Below are positions 1 to 6,125 of a DNA stretch of 6,125 bases, piece after piece. Position numbers and translations under genes: made by a program. The stretch covers positions 1-6,125 of the forward strand of contig CANGZO010000147.1 of the NCBI GenBank assembly GCA_947458305.1, given 5' to 3'. The DNA is from Comamonadaceae bacterium. GTDB taxonomy: Bacteria; Pseudomonadota; Gammaproteobacteria; Burkholderiales; Burkholderiaceae_C. The notes under the pieces were generated by a model, which saw nothing but the letters and a program-made list of their open reading frames with translations, made no database searches and was not told the origin of the DNA. The number at the start of each line of letters is the position of its first letter. Within the stretch, counting starts at the first letter, position 1.

Positions 1-1171
1 CCCGGTGCAGGCAGAAATGATCAAGTGCCACGGTTCGCAGTGCGGCTTCTGCACCCCCGGCATCGTGATGAGCTTGGTGAACCTGGTGCAGGTCTTGCCC
101 ATGCCCAACCGCCAGCAGATCACCGATTCGCTCAGTGGCAACCTGTGCCGTTGCACTGGCTACAAGCCCATCATCGATGCAGCCACCCAAGCCTGCGCCA
201 AGCCCGAGGCGCTCAAGCTCGACGACAGCGCCGATGTGCCGCTGCTCAAAGAAATCAAACGCGCCAGCGTGCCCACGCTGAGCCTGGACGGTGACATCAT
301 CGTGCAGCCGGTGGTGCGCACCCGCAAAGGCAACGAGTTTGTGTCGCCCGCCACCCTCGCCGAAGTGGCCGACTACTTGGTCAAGAACCCCACCACCACG
401 CTCTTGGCAGGCAGCACCGAAATCGGTCTGCAGGTGAACAAGCAGTTCAGCCGTCCTGACCACATCATGTATTTGGGCAACGTCAAAGAACTGCGCCAAG
501 TGACCGAGACCGCCAGTGCCTGGCGCATTGGCGCGGCCGTGTCGCTCACGCAAGTCGAAGCGCTGGTGGCCCAGGCTTACCCCGACTTCACCGAAGTGTT
601 GCGCCGCTTTGGCTCGCCCCCCATCCGGTCGACGGCTACGTTGGCGGGCAACATCGCCAACGGCTCGCCGATTGGCGACACCATGCCTTGCCTGATGGCG
701 TTGGGTGCCAGCTTGGTGCTGCGCCGGGGCGACAAAACTCGCAAGGTGCTGCTGGACAACTTCTACACCGGCATGAAGAAAAACGTGATGGAGTCCGGTG
801 AGTTCATCGAAGCCATCGAGCTGCCCAAACCCGTGGCTGGTCAAGTGTTCCGCGCCCACAAGGTGAGCAAGCGTTTTGAACAAGACATTTCGGCCACCTG
901 CGCCGCCATCAGCTACACGGTCAAAGGCGGCAAGCTGAGCGGCGTGACGCTGGCCTACAACGGCCTGGCCCCATCGCCTTGCCGTGCGCCCAAGCTTGAA
1001 GCCGTGCTGGAAGGCCGTGCGCCTGCCGACGTGAAATCGGCCGATCTGGACGCCGCGATTGCCGCCAGCTTCACCGCCCGCGACGGTCTGCGTGCCACTT
1101 GGGCCTACCGCGCCTTGGTCGCCCGCAACCTGGTGCTCGAATTCATTGAAGAACAGAAAGAGGTGGCTTGA
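1..1171 (+). CDS. xdhA: Xanthine dehydrogenase small subunit XdhA (2Fe-2S/FAD), 5' truncated by window edge
   Basis: This subunit carries electrons from the molybdenum site of XdhB through two 2Fe-2S clusters to FAD and then to NAD+ during hypoxanthine and xanthine oxidation in the cytoplasm. The frame is already open at base 2, so the GTG at 5 is not the start. Roughly 90-110 N-terminal residues, including the plant-ferredoxin-like 2Fe-2S domain, lie outside the window (estimated from the family's usual 460-490 residues). Counting from the codon at 5, the second 2Fe-2S domain shows QCGFCTPG (C13, C16) and NLCRCTGY (C48, C50), the C-x2-C-x31-C-x-C pattern. The FAD-binding domain follows with LLAGSTEIGL (133-142) and GNIANGSPIGDTMP (215-228). 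The CO-dehydrogenase-flavoprotein C-terminal domain covers about 280-385. The TGA stop directly abuts the xdhB start codon, so the two are translated together. The family is clear; AGSTE instead of the commoner AGGTD in the FAD loop is a mild variation. Confidence 0.96.
   Translation, partial: PVQAEMIKCHGSQCGFCTPGIVMSLVNLVQVLPMPNRQQITDSLSGNLCRCTGYKPIIDAATQACAKPEALKLDDSADVPLLKEIKRASVPTLSLDGDIIVQPVVRTRKGNEFVSPATLAEVADYLVKNPTTTLLAGSTEIGLQVNKQFSRPDHIMYLGNVKELRQVTETASAWRIGAAVSLTQVEALVAQAYPDFTEVLRRFGSPPIRSTATLAGNIANGSPIGDTMPCLMALGASLVLRRGDKTRKVLLDNFYTGMKKNVMESGEFIEAIELPKPVAGQVFRAHKVSKRFEQDISATCAAISYTVKGGKLSGVTLAYNGLAPSPCRAPKLEAVLEGRAPADVKSADLDAAIAASFTARDGLRATWAYRALVARNLVLEFIEEQKEVA
1157..1163 (+). 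promoter_or_regulatory. Ribosome binding site for xdhB
   Basis: AAAGAGG lies inside the last codons of xdhA, 8 bases before the xdhB ATG. It supports that start codon and gives xdhB its own initiation site despite the zero-base junction with xdhA. Confidence 0.7.
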
Positions 1172-3532
1172 ATGAACGCTCCTACCCCCATCAAAAACCT
1201 GTTGCCTGCTTCTGACGTTCAGCAGGGCAAAGAGCTGGTGCATGAGTCTGCGCACTTGCACGTCACCGGCTCGGCCACTTACATCGACGACATCCCTGAG
1301 CATGCGGGCACTTTGTATGCTGCACTCATCTTGTCGCCCGTGGCGCATGGCGAGTTGATTGGCGACGGCATCGACCGCGCAGCCATTCTCAAAGAACACG
1401 GTGTGGTGGCGGTCTACACCGCCAAAGACATCCCCGGTGAAAACAACTGCGGCCCCATCATCCACGACGATCCGTTCTTGGCCGCAGGCAAGGTGGAGTT
1501 TGTGGGCCAGGCCGTGGCCGTGGTCGTGGCGCGCGAGATGCTCTACGCCCGCGAAGCCGCCAAAAAAGCCAAGGTGCTGGTGAAAGAACTCACGCCCATC
1601 TTGACCATCGAAGACGCGATGGCGGCGGGCAGCTTCATCATGCCGCCCAAGGGCATCACGCGCGGTGACGCCGCCACGGCCATTGCCAACGCGCCTCACA
1701 AAATCAAAGGCAGCACCAGCACCGGCCAGCAAGAGCAGTTTTATCTGGAAGGCCAGATCACTTACGCCGTGCCCAAGGAAGATGGCCAACTGACCTTGTA
1801 CGTGTCGACCCAGCACCCCGACGGCAACCAGCGCGAAGCCGCGCACGCCCTCAATCTGCACACCAACGATGTGGAGGTGATCTGCCGCCGCATGGGCGGT
1901 GGTTTTGGTGGCAAAGAAGGCAACGCCAGCATCTTCAGCCAAAGCGCTGCCTTGGCTGCGCACAAGCTGCAAAAGCCGGTCAAGCTGCGTGTGAACCGCG
2001 ACGACGACATGACCATCACCGGCAAGCGCCACGATTTCCGCATCGATTACGAAGTGGGTTTTGACAACAACGGCCGTGTTTTGGGCGCCAACATCACGCT
2101 CATGTCGCGCTGCGGCTACAGCACCGATTACTCCGGCCCGGTGAACGACCGTGCTTGCTTGCACATCGACAACACCTACCACCTGCCCGCGCTCAAGCTG
2201 GTCAGCCACCGCTGCAAAACCAACACCCAAAGCGCCACCGCTTTCCGCGGCTTTGGCGGCCCACAGGGCATGTTCGGCATCGAGACGGTGATGGACGAGA
2301 TCGCGATGACTTTGGGCAAAGATCCCTTGGAAGTGCGCAAGCTCAACCTCTACAAAGACCCCGCCATCAGCGGCACGCCCGACACCATGACCACCCAGTA
2401 CAACCAGTTGATTGAAGACTGGGTGTGCGACAAGGTGATCGACCAGGTCGAGCAGGAATCCAAATACGCCGAGCGCCGCGCTCAGATTCACGCCTTCAAC
2501 GCCAAGAGCAAAACCCGCAAGCGCGGCATGGCACTCGTGCCTTTGAAGTTCGGCATCAGCTTCACCGCCACGCACCTGAATCAGGGCGGCGCATTGCTGG
2601 TGGTCTACATGGACGGCTCGGTCAGCTGCAACCACGGCGGCACCGAAATGGGCCAGGGCCTGAACACCAAGATGGCGCAGGTCTGTGCCGATGGTTTGGG
2701 CATCAGCGTGGACCATGTGCGCATCACCGCGACCGATTCGCAAAAAGTGCCCAACGCGTCGGCCACCTCCGCTTCGAGCGGTGCCGACATCAACGGCGCG
2801 GCCATCATGAACGCCACCGCGCAAATGCGTGAACGCCTCAAACCCGTGGCGGCCCGCATGCTGGGATGCCCCGCCGAAGAGGTGAGCTTTGCCAACAACG
2901 AGCTGCATGGCGGTGGCAAGTCCGTCAAGTGGGCGGATATGACCAAGCAAGCGTACATGGAACGTGTGGGCTTGTCGGTCACCGGCTTTTACATGACGCC
3001 CGAAATCAAATACGACTTCGCAACCTTGAATGGCCGTGCTTTCTATTACTACTGCTATGGCGCGGCCGTGAGCGAAGTGGAAATCGACACCCGCACGGGC
3101 GAGTGGTGGCTCAAGGCCGTGGACATCGTGCACGACGTGGGCCGCAGCATCAACCCCGCATTGGACAAGGGCCAGATCGAAGGTGCGTATGTGCAAGGCA
3201 TGGGCTGGCTCACCATGGAAGAGTGCATTTGGGACAAGAAGGGAAAATTGCTCACACATGGCCCCAGCACCTACAAGATTCCTGTGGCGGGCGACATCCC
3301 AGAGCACTTCAATGTGACACTGTTCGATAATGCCAATCTCAAACCCACGCCTTTCAACAGCAAGGCCACGGGCGAGCCGCCTTTGATGTTGGGTCTGTCG
3401 GCCTTCTTCGCCTTGCGCGATGCGGTGGCGGCCAGCGCCGACCACAAGGCGGTGGTCTACATGGACGCCCCGGCCACGCCCGAGCGCATCCTGATGGCTT
3501 GCGAAAAAGCCAAGGCCACAGCAGGCCTGTGA
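1172..3532 (+). CDS. xdhB: Xanthine dehydrogenase large subunit XdhB (molybdopterin-binding)
   Basis: This is the catalytic subunit. It hydroxylates hypoxanthine and xanthine to uric acid at a molybdenum-molybdopterin centre and works with XdhA, probably as an (AB)2 heterotetramer as in Rhodobacter capsulatus. The 786 residues match the family length (about 780). The N-terminal aldehyde oxidase/xanthine dehydrogenase a/b hammerhead domain covers roughly 25-140, and the molybdopterin-binding domains the rest. Visible motifs, with bovine equivalents, are Q187 (Q767) in GQQEQFYLEGQ, GGGFGGKE 242-249 with E249 (E802), R327 in NDRACLHID (R880), FRGFGGPQG 358-366 with R359 and F361 (R912, F914), F464-T465 in GISFT (F1009, T1010), GTEMGQG 490-496, A534-S535 (A1079, S1080) and the catalytic base E735 in TGEPP (E1261). 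Having both the Glu and Arg purine-pocket residues favours xanthine dehydrogenase over aldehyde oxidase. The ATG follows the xdhA stop with no gap. A small Cys-rich gene starts 25 bases after the stop. Confidence 0.97.
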   Translation: MNAPTPIKNLLPASDVQQGKELVHESAHLHVTGSATYIDDIPEHAGTLYAALILSPVAHGELIGDGIDRAAILKEHGVVAVYTAKDIPGENNCGPIIHDDPFLAAGKVEFVGQAVAVVVAREMLYAREAAKKAKVLVKELTPILTIEDAMAAGSFIMPPKGITRGDAATAIANAPHKIKGSTSTGQQEQFYLEGQITYAVPKEDGQLTLYVSTQHPDGNQREAAHALNLHTNDVEVICRRMGGGFGGKEGNASIFSQSAALAAHKLQKPVKLRVNRDDDMTITGKRHDFRIDYEVGFDNNGRVLGANITLMSRCGYSTDYSGPVNDRACLHIDNTYHLPALKLVSHRCKTNTQSATAFRGFGGPQGMFGIETVMDEIAMTLGKDPLEVRKLNLYKDPAISGTPDTMTTQYNQLIEDWVCDKVIDQVEQESKYAERRAQIHAFNAKSKTRKRGMALVPLKFGISFTATHLNQGGALLVVYMDGSVSCNHGGTEMGQGLNTKMAQVCADGLGISVDHVRITATDSQKVPNASATSASSGADINGAAIMNATAQMRERLKPVAARMLGCPAEEVSFANNELHGGGKSVKWADMTKQAYMERVGLSVTGFYMTPEIKYDFATLNGRAFYYYCYGAAVSEVEIDTRTGEWWLKAVDIVHDVGRSINPALDKGQIEGAYVQGMGWLTMEECIWDKKGKLLTHGPSTYKIPVAGDIPEHFNVTLFDNANLKPTPFNSKATGEPPLMLGLSAFFALRDAVAASADHKAVVYMDAPATPERILMACEKAKATAGL

Positions 3533-3545
3533 GGGCTTGATTTTT

Positions 3546-3550
3546 AGGAG
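3546..3550 (+). promoter_or_regulatory. Ribosome binding site deciding the start of the small Cys-rich gene
   Basis: AGGAG lies 7 bases before the ATG at 3558. It picks this ATG over the in-frame TTG at 3537, which lies upstream of the AGGAG and has no ribosome site of its own. Confidence 0.85.
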
Positions 3551-3557
3551 CAGAACC

Positions 3558-3746
3558 ATGTCAGACGATCCACGGTGCTGCGGCACCGGCACTTGCATCA
3601 TCAATGCCGAGGGCGTGTGCTGGTGCGGCCAGCGTTGGGATGGCGAGAAGATGTGTTTTGCGCCCGAGCCCTTGGTGCAGTCCCAATCATCCCCACCCTT
3701 GGATGCACCCGCTGAAGCCGTTTCAGCAACCCAGACCAAAGTCTGA
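3558..3746 (+). CDS. Small cysteine-rich protein of unknown function, 62 residues
   Basis: I cannot assign a function. The frame opens with ATG at 3558 behind a strong AGGAG site and ends at TGA 3744-3746, giving 62 residues. Residues 7-33 form a compact cysteine block, C7-C8-x4-C13-x7-C21-x-C23-x9-C33, with the segments CCGTGTCIIN and CWCGQRWDGEKMC. The tail from about 36 to 62 is rich in Pro, Ser and Ala and is probably disordered. There is no signal peptide or membrane segment, so it should be cytoplasmic, where six cysteines suggest metal binding (zinc or iron-sulfur) more than disulfides; this is inference. It sits 25 bases after xdhB and 24 bases before the transporter, probably on the same transcript. 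A role in maturing or protecting the iron-sulfur/molybdenum enzyme is possible but unsupported beyond position. That it is a real gene is likely from the ribosome site, the cysteine pattern and its fit between neighbours. Confidence 0.82.
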   Translation: MSDDPRCCGTGTCIINAEGVCWCGQRWDGEKMCFAPEPLVQSQSSPPLDAPAEAVSATQTKV

Positions 3747-3770
3747 GTCTCAGTTCTGGGCGTCCAAAGC

Positions 3771-4979
3771 GTGAACACTTCCGTGACCGAAGTTGTGGCC
3801 GACCACCCTCGCGTGGTGCGGGGCTTGCTCAACATCGCGCACGCGCTGGACCATTTGTTCTTGCTGATTTTTGCAGCGGCGGTCAGCACCATCGCGGCCG
3901 ACATGGGACTGGCTCAATGGCAAGACCTCATGCCTTATGGTGCAGGGGCGTTTTTCATGTTCGGTCTGGGCTCTTTGCCCGCCGGTCGCTTGGGCGATTT
4001 GTGGGGCCGCCGCAGCATGATGCTGATCTTCTTTTTTGGCATAGGGGCAGCCGCTATCTTGACGGCCTTCGCGCAAACGCCCTGGCAGTTGGCGGCTTGC
4101 CTGACGCTGATCGGCGTGTTCGCCGCCATCTACCACCCGGTGGGCATACCCATGCTGCTGGAGCGCTCACCCAATCCGGGCGCGACGATTGGCTTCAACG
4201 GCTTGGCGGGTAATTTGGGCGTGGCCGTGGCGGCTTTGCTCACGGGCTTTTTGATCCAGTGGTTCGGTTGGCGTGCAGCTTTTGTGGTGCCCGGTGTGGG
4301 CGCACTCTTGTGCGGCCTCTTGTTTGCACGCACCTGCCCGCCAGAGGTGTCTTCGCCTGCCAAACGCAAGGGCGGCGCCAAGGTCAGCTTGCCCGCGCCC
4401 ATGCTGGCGCGTGCGCTGGTGGTGATGACAGCAGCCGCGGTGACCAGCAGCGTGCTGTTCAACTTCACCACCAATGGCAATGGTTTGCTGCTGACGGAAC
4501 GCTTTGTGGGGGTGATGGAAGATCCCGCCGCTTTGGGCTTGTTGTTGGCCATGGTGTACGCGGTGGCTTCCTTGGCTCAGTTGATCGTGGGGCACTTGAT
4601 CAACCGATTTGCCTTGAAACCTTTTTTTCTTTTCATGGTTTTCGCGCAAATTCCGATGTTGATCTTGGCCTCTCAGGCCCAGGGTTGGTGGTTGTTTGTG
4701 GCATTGACGGGCGTGATGGTGTTCATCTTTGGCGCCATTCCTTTCACCGATTACATGATTGCCCGGTATGTGGACGATCGCTTGCGCTCACGCGTATCGG
4801 GCATGCGGCTGGGTGTGTCGTTTGGCGTGAGCTCCTTGTCTGTCTGGGCTTTGGGGCCCGTGGTCAAAGCCATGGGCTTTGGTCAATCACTGCTTTTGTT
4901 GGCAGGTTTTTCTGTGACCACCTGCCTGATTTTGAGCTGGCTGCCCAATGCAGCCCATGAACAAAACAAACCTTCGTAA
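3771..4979 (+). CDS. Major facilitator superfamily (MFS) transporter, 12 predicted helices, substrate unknown
   Basis: This is an inner-membrane secondary transporter of about 402 residues, the usual length for 12-helix MFS proteins. Hydrophobic segments lie near residues 19-43, 52-71, 82-101, 105-129, 140-163, 167-186, 213-235, 253-277, 281-301, 305-330, 344-366 and 370-391, with a basic central loop near 187-212. The MFS signature after helix 2 is GRLGDLWGRR (72-81); a degraded copy, GHLINRF (274-280), follows helix 8. Polar residues that could contact substrate or protons include H24, D27 and H28 in NIAHALDH, H122 in YHPVG, and D327. The GTG at 3771 is the earliest start after the in-frame stop of the upstream gene, but it has no convincing ribosome site; GTG 3783 or 3795 are alternatives. 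The first half, with NGLAGNLGVA and GWRAAF, vaguely recalls fosmidomycin-resistance-type exporters, but that is not enough to name a substrate. The xdh linkage allows purine-related transport as a hypothesis. Confidence 0.92.
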   Translation: MNTSVTEVVADHPRVVRGLLNIAHALDHLFLLIFAAAVSTIAADMGLAQWQDLMPYGAGAFFMFGLGSLPAGRLGDLWGRRSMMLIFFFGIGAAAILTAFAQTPWQLAACLTLIGVFAAIYHPVGIPMLLERSPNPGATIGFNGLAGNLGVAVAALLTGFLIQWFGWRAAFVVPGVGALLCGLLFARTCPPEVSSPAKRKGGAKVSLPAPMLARALVVMTAAAVTSSVLFNFTTNGNGLLLTERFVGVMEDPAALGLLLAMVYAVASLAQLIVGHLINRFALKPFFLFMVFAQIPMLILASQAQGWWLFVALTGVMVFIFGAIPFTDYMIARYVDDRLRSRVSGMRLGVSFGVSSLSVWALGPVVKAMGFGQSLLLLAGFSVTTCLILSWLPNAAHEQNKPS

Positions 4980-5003
4980 GCCAAGGTTTTTGCTCAGGGA
5001 AAA

Positions 5004-5022
5004 CACCCGCCCATGTCGGGTG
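5004..5022 (-). terminator. Hairpin, weak terminator-like, with its T-run on the minus strand
   Basis: CACCCG (5004-5009) and CGGGTG (5017-5022) form a perfect 6-bp stem with a 7-base loop, 25 bases after the MFS stop. On the + strand it is followed by ATTACGG, so there is no U-run. On the minus strand the stem is followed by TTTTCCC, which fits a weak intrinsic terminator for transcripts arriving from the right. It may still attenuate the end of the xdh-MFS transcript. The stem is seen; the terminator role is inference. Confidence 0.35.
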
Positions 5023-5038
5023 ATTACGGCCTGTTTGA

Positions 5039-5063
5039 CCGCCGATTGCGTGAATAATGGCGG
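5039..5063. repeat. Imperfect inverted repeat CCGCC(G)ATT / AATGGCGG
   Basis: CCGCC-G-ATT (5039-5047) and AATGGCGG (5056-5063) pair over 8 bp with one bulged G and enclose GCGTGAAT. No T-run follows on either side. AATAAT (5053-5058), in the loop and right arm, matches five of six bases of a sigma-70 -10 box but has no properly spaced -35 hexamer. The repeat could be a hairpin in the transcript or a protein-binding site. Confidence 0.3.
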
Positions 5064-5076
5064 CTCGTTGCAAGCA

Positions 5077-5089
5077 GCGTTGACAACGC
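5077..5089 (+). promoter_or_regulatory. Perfect 13-base palindrome overlapping a consensus -35 hexamer (candidate operator/promoter for the acyl-CoA synthetase gene)
   Basis: GCGTTG-A-CAACGC is a perfect inverted repeat around a single central base, and it contains TTGACA at 5080-5085, the exact sigma-70 -35 consensus. The region 17 bases downstream (5103-5108, AAAACA) is a poor -10 match within an A-rich stretch (5091-5111). The palindrome lies 84 bases before the downstream start codon, a reasonable place for a repressor site. The arms are seen; the regulatory role is inference and the promoter is weakly supported because of the -10. Confidence 0.35.
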
Positions 5090-5162
5090 CAAAAAGACAA
5101 TCAAAACAAAACCTGATGTGCTGCCATTTCAGAGTGCATGCATGAGGTCATCTGGTCCATTC

Positions 5163-5168
5163 AAGGAG
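5163..5168 (+). promoter_or_regulatory. Ribosome binding site for the acyl-CoA synthetase gene
   Basis: AAGGAG lies 4 bases before the ATG at 5173. The spacing is slightly short but acceptable. It fixes the start; the upstream ATGs at 5138 and 5142 are in other frames. Confidence 0.85.
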
Positions 5169-5172
5169 TTCT

Positions 5173-6125
5173 ATGAACATCAACCCCGACAGCGCTAGCG
5201 CGCATCGTCCGTGGTCAGCGGTTTACCCTCAGGTCGGCATTGCCCCTGATTTGCCCGCCAGCACCCACCACAATTTGGCGCACTTCATTCACGACCACTG
5301 CACCCGCTGGGCGCGCGACAGCGAGGCCAAGGCGGCTTTCACCTGCGTGGTGCCCAACGGCATGAATGGCAGTTTGAGTTTTGCGCAAGTCGATGCTTTG
5401 TCGGACGCTTTTGCAGGCTACCTGCGCGGCACACTGGGGTTGGCCCGGGGCGACCGTGTGGCGGTGCAGTTGCCCAACAGCCTGTCCTTTCCGGTGGTGG
5501 CCTTTGGTGTGCTCAAAGCCGGTTGCGTGCTGGTCAATACCAACCCCTTGTACACCGTCAATGAGATGGTGCACCAGTTCAACAATTGCCAGGCCAAGGC
5601 GCTGGTGGTGGTGGACATGTTTGCCGACAAGCTCCCCGAGGTGCTGGCGCAAACGGGTGTGAAACACATCGTGTTGGCGGGCGTGCCCGAGTTCTTTCCA
5701 GCCATTCCGCGCGGCATCATCCGGGGCGTGCAAAAGGTCTGGAGCAAGGTGTTGCCGCCTGTGACGGTGCCGCATGTGCGTCTGCAGGCTGCGCTGGCCC
5801 AGGGCCGCGCCAGCTTGGCCCAGCAGCCTGCCAAGAGCTATTGGCAAGATTTGCAGCCGCACGATTTGGCCTTGCTGCAATACACCGGTGGCACCACGGG
5901 TGTGAGCAAGGGCGCCATGATCAGTCACGGCAATTTGCTGAGCAACGTGCAGCAGATGTTGGCCATGGGTGCGACCCACATGAGCCCCGGCAAAGAGTGC
6001 GTGCTGACGGCGCTTCCGATGTACCACATCTTCGCGTTCACGGCCAACTTGTTGGGCTTCTTGTCCATCGGTGCACACAACATTCTGGTGCCCAGCCCGC
6101 GCCCGGTTCAAAACCTGCAACGCGC
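5173..6125 (+). CDS. fadD: Long-chain fatty acid-CoA ligase (FadD-type acyl-CoA synthetase), 3' truncated by window edge
   Basis: This enzyme activates fatty acids with ATP and CoA, through an acyl-AMP intermediate, for beta-oxidation or lipid synthesis; FadD acts at the inner face of the inner membrane. The frame is open for 317 codons to the edge, out of about 560 usual for the family, so the C-terminal half is missing. Recalled similarity to E. coli FadD runs throughout: W14-x3-YPQ near the N-terminus, GLARGDRVAVQLPN (89-102), NTNPLYTVNEMVHQFNN (122-138), then the ATP/AMP-binding loop YTGGTTGVSKGA (237-248) followed by MISHGNLLSN, and ALPMYHIFAFT (280-290). The adenylate-forming motifs that come later (YGLTE, TGD, the C-terminal lysine) would be outside the window. 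The start is supported by AAGGAG. The N-terminus is about ten residues longer than in E. coli FadD. A 193-base gap with promoter-like elements separates it from the MFS gene, so it is probably its own transcription unit. The family is firm; fadD rather than a paralogue is likely but unproven. Confidence 0.94.
   Translation, partial: MNINPDSASAHRPWSAVYPQVGIAPDLPASTHHNLAHFIHDHCTRWARDSEAKAAFTCVVPNGMNGSLSFAQVDALSDAFAGYLRGTLGLARGDRVAVQLPNSLSFPVVAFGVLKAGCVLVNTNPLYTVNEMVHQFNNCQAKALVVVDMFADKLPEVLAQTGVKHIVLAGVPEFFPAIPRGIIRGVQKVWSKVLPPVTVPHVRLQAALAQGRASLAQQPAKSYWQDLQPHDLALLQYTGGTTGVSKGAMISHGNLLSNVQQMLAMGATHMSPGKECVLTALPMYHIFAFTANLLGFLSIGAHNILVPSPRPVQNLQR

Noticed and set aside
2425..2832. Alternative + strand frames inside xdhB (2155-2415, 2425-2832, 2866-3330)
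   Set aside because: All lie within the well-supported xdhB frame, have Arg/Gln/His-rich translations and show no family motif.
3743..3753. CTGAG-T-CTCAG inverted repeat between the small gene and the transporter
   Set aside because: The arms are 5 bases with a single-base centre and no T-run follows, so it is not a credible terminator or attenuator.
3750..4136. 128-codon minus-strand frame opposite the transporter start, and similar antisense frames at 4130-4552 and 4167-4649
   Set aside because: They overlap the MFS gene, whose membrane segments and GRLGDLWGRR motif prove the + strand frame. Their translations look like composition artefacts.
5135..5142. TGCATGCA palindrome upstream of the acyl-CoA synthetase gene
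   Set aside because: It is only 8 bases long and has no paired site or known regulator match.
4948..5145. 65-codon + strand frame across the end of the MFS gene into the intergenic gap
   Set aside because: It overlaps the transporter's last codons, has no ribosome site before the ATG at 4948 and shows no recognisable motif. A real gene cannot be excluded but is not supported.
5192..5201. Palindrome GCGCTAGCGC just inside the acyl-CoA synthetase gene
   Set aside because: It is a perfect 10-base palindrome, but it lies in coding sequence where GC-rich alternations are common, and nothing else points to a site.
5215..6120. 301-codon open frame on the minus strand
   Set aside because: It lies antisense to the acyl-CoA synthetase frame, which carries clear family motifs. 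Its translation is rich in His, Gln, Arg and Val without any recognisable domain, as expected from the complement of a GC-rich gene.

Overview
The window looks like chromosomal DNA from a GC-rich betaproteobacterium, most likely Burkholderiales and plausibly a Comamonadaceae member. This rests on strong third-position G/C, frequent TTG and CTG leucine codons, and the style of the XdhAB and FadD-like proteins. The taxonomic call is inference; no rRNA or other marker gene is present. All supported genes are on the + strand, and both ends of the window cut through genes.

The left part (1-3532) is a xanthine dehydrogenase pair. The 3' portion of xdhA (iron-sulfur/FAD subunit; its N-terminus lies before the window) is followed with zero intergenic bases by complete xdhB (molybdopterin subunit). 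The recognised purine-pocket and molybdenum-site residues are all present, so the enzyme should oxidise hypoxanthine and xanthine to uric acid. After 25 bases comes a 62-residue cysteine-rich protein with an excellent ribosome binding site (3558-3746). A 12-helix major facilitator superfamily (MFS) transporter follows (3771-4979). Gaps of 0, 25 and 24 bases and the lack of any terminator suggest one transcript, xdhA-xdhB-small Cys-rich protein-MFS. No xdhC (molybdenum cofactor insertion factor) and no classical purine permease follow xdhB inside the window.

The 193-base gap at 4980-5172 contains a hairpin, a second imperfect inverted repeat, a perfect 13-base palindrome that includes a TTGACA hexamer, an A-rich stretch and a clear ribosome binding site. 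It probably separates the xdh-linked unit from the next gene. That gene (5173 to the window end and beyond) is a long-chain acyl-CoA synthetase of the FadD type, cut off by the right edge after 317 codons. It includes the ATP-binding loop. A long open frame antisense to it (5215-6120) is a composition artefact.

Functionally the window joins purine catabolism, an uncharacterised transporter and small protein, and the start of fatty-acid activation. The most interesting unexplained item is the small protein with six cysteines between xdhB and the transporter. Nothing here amounts to a clearly new system.
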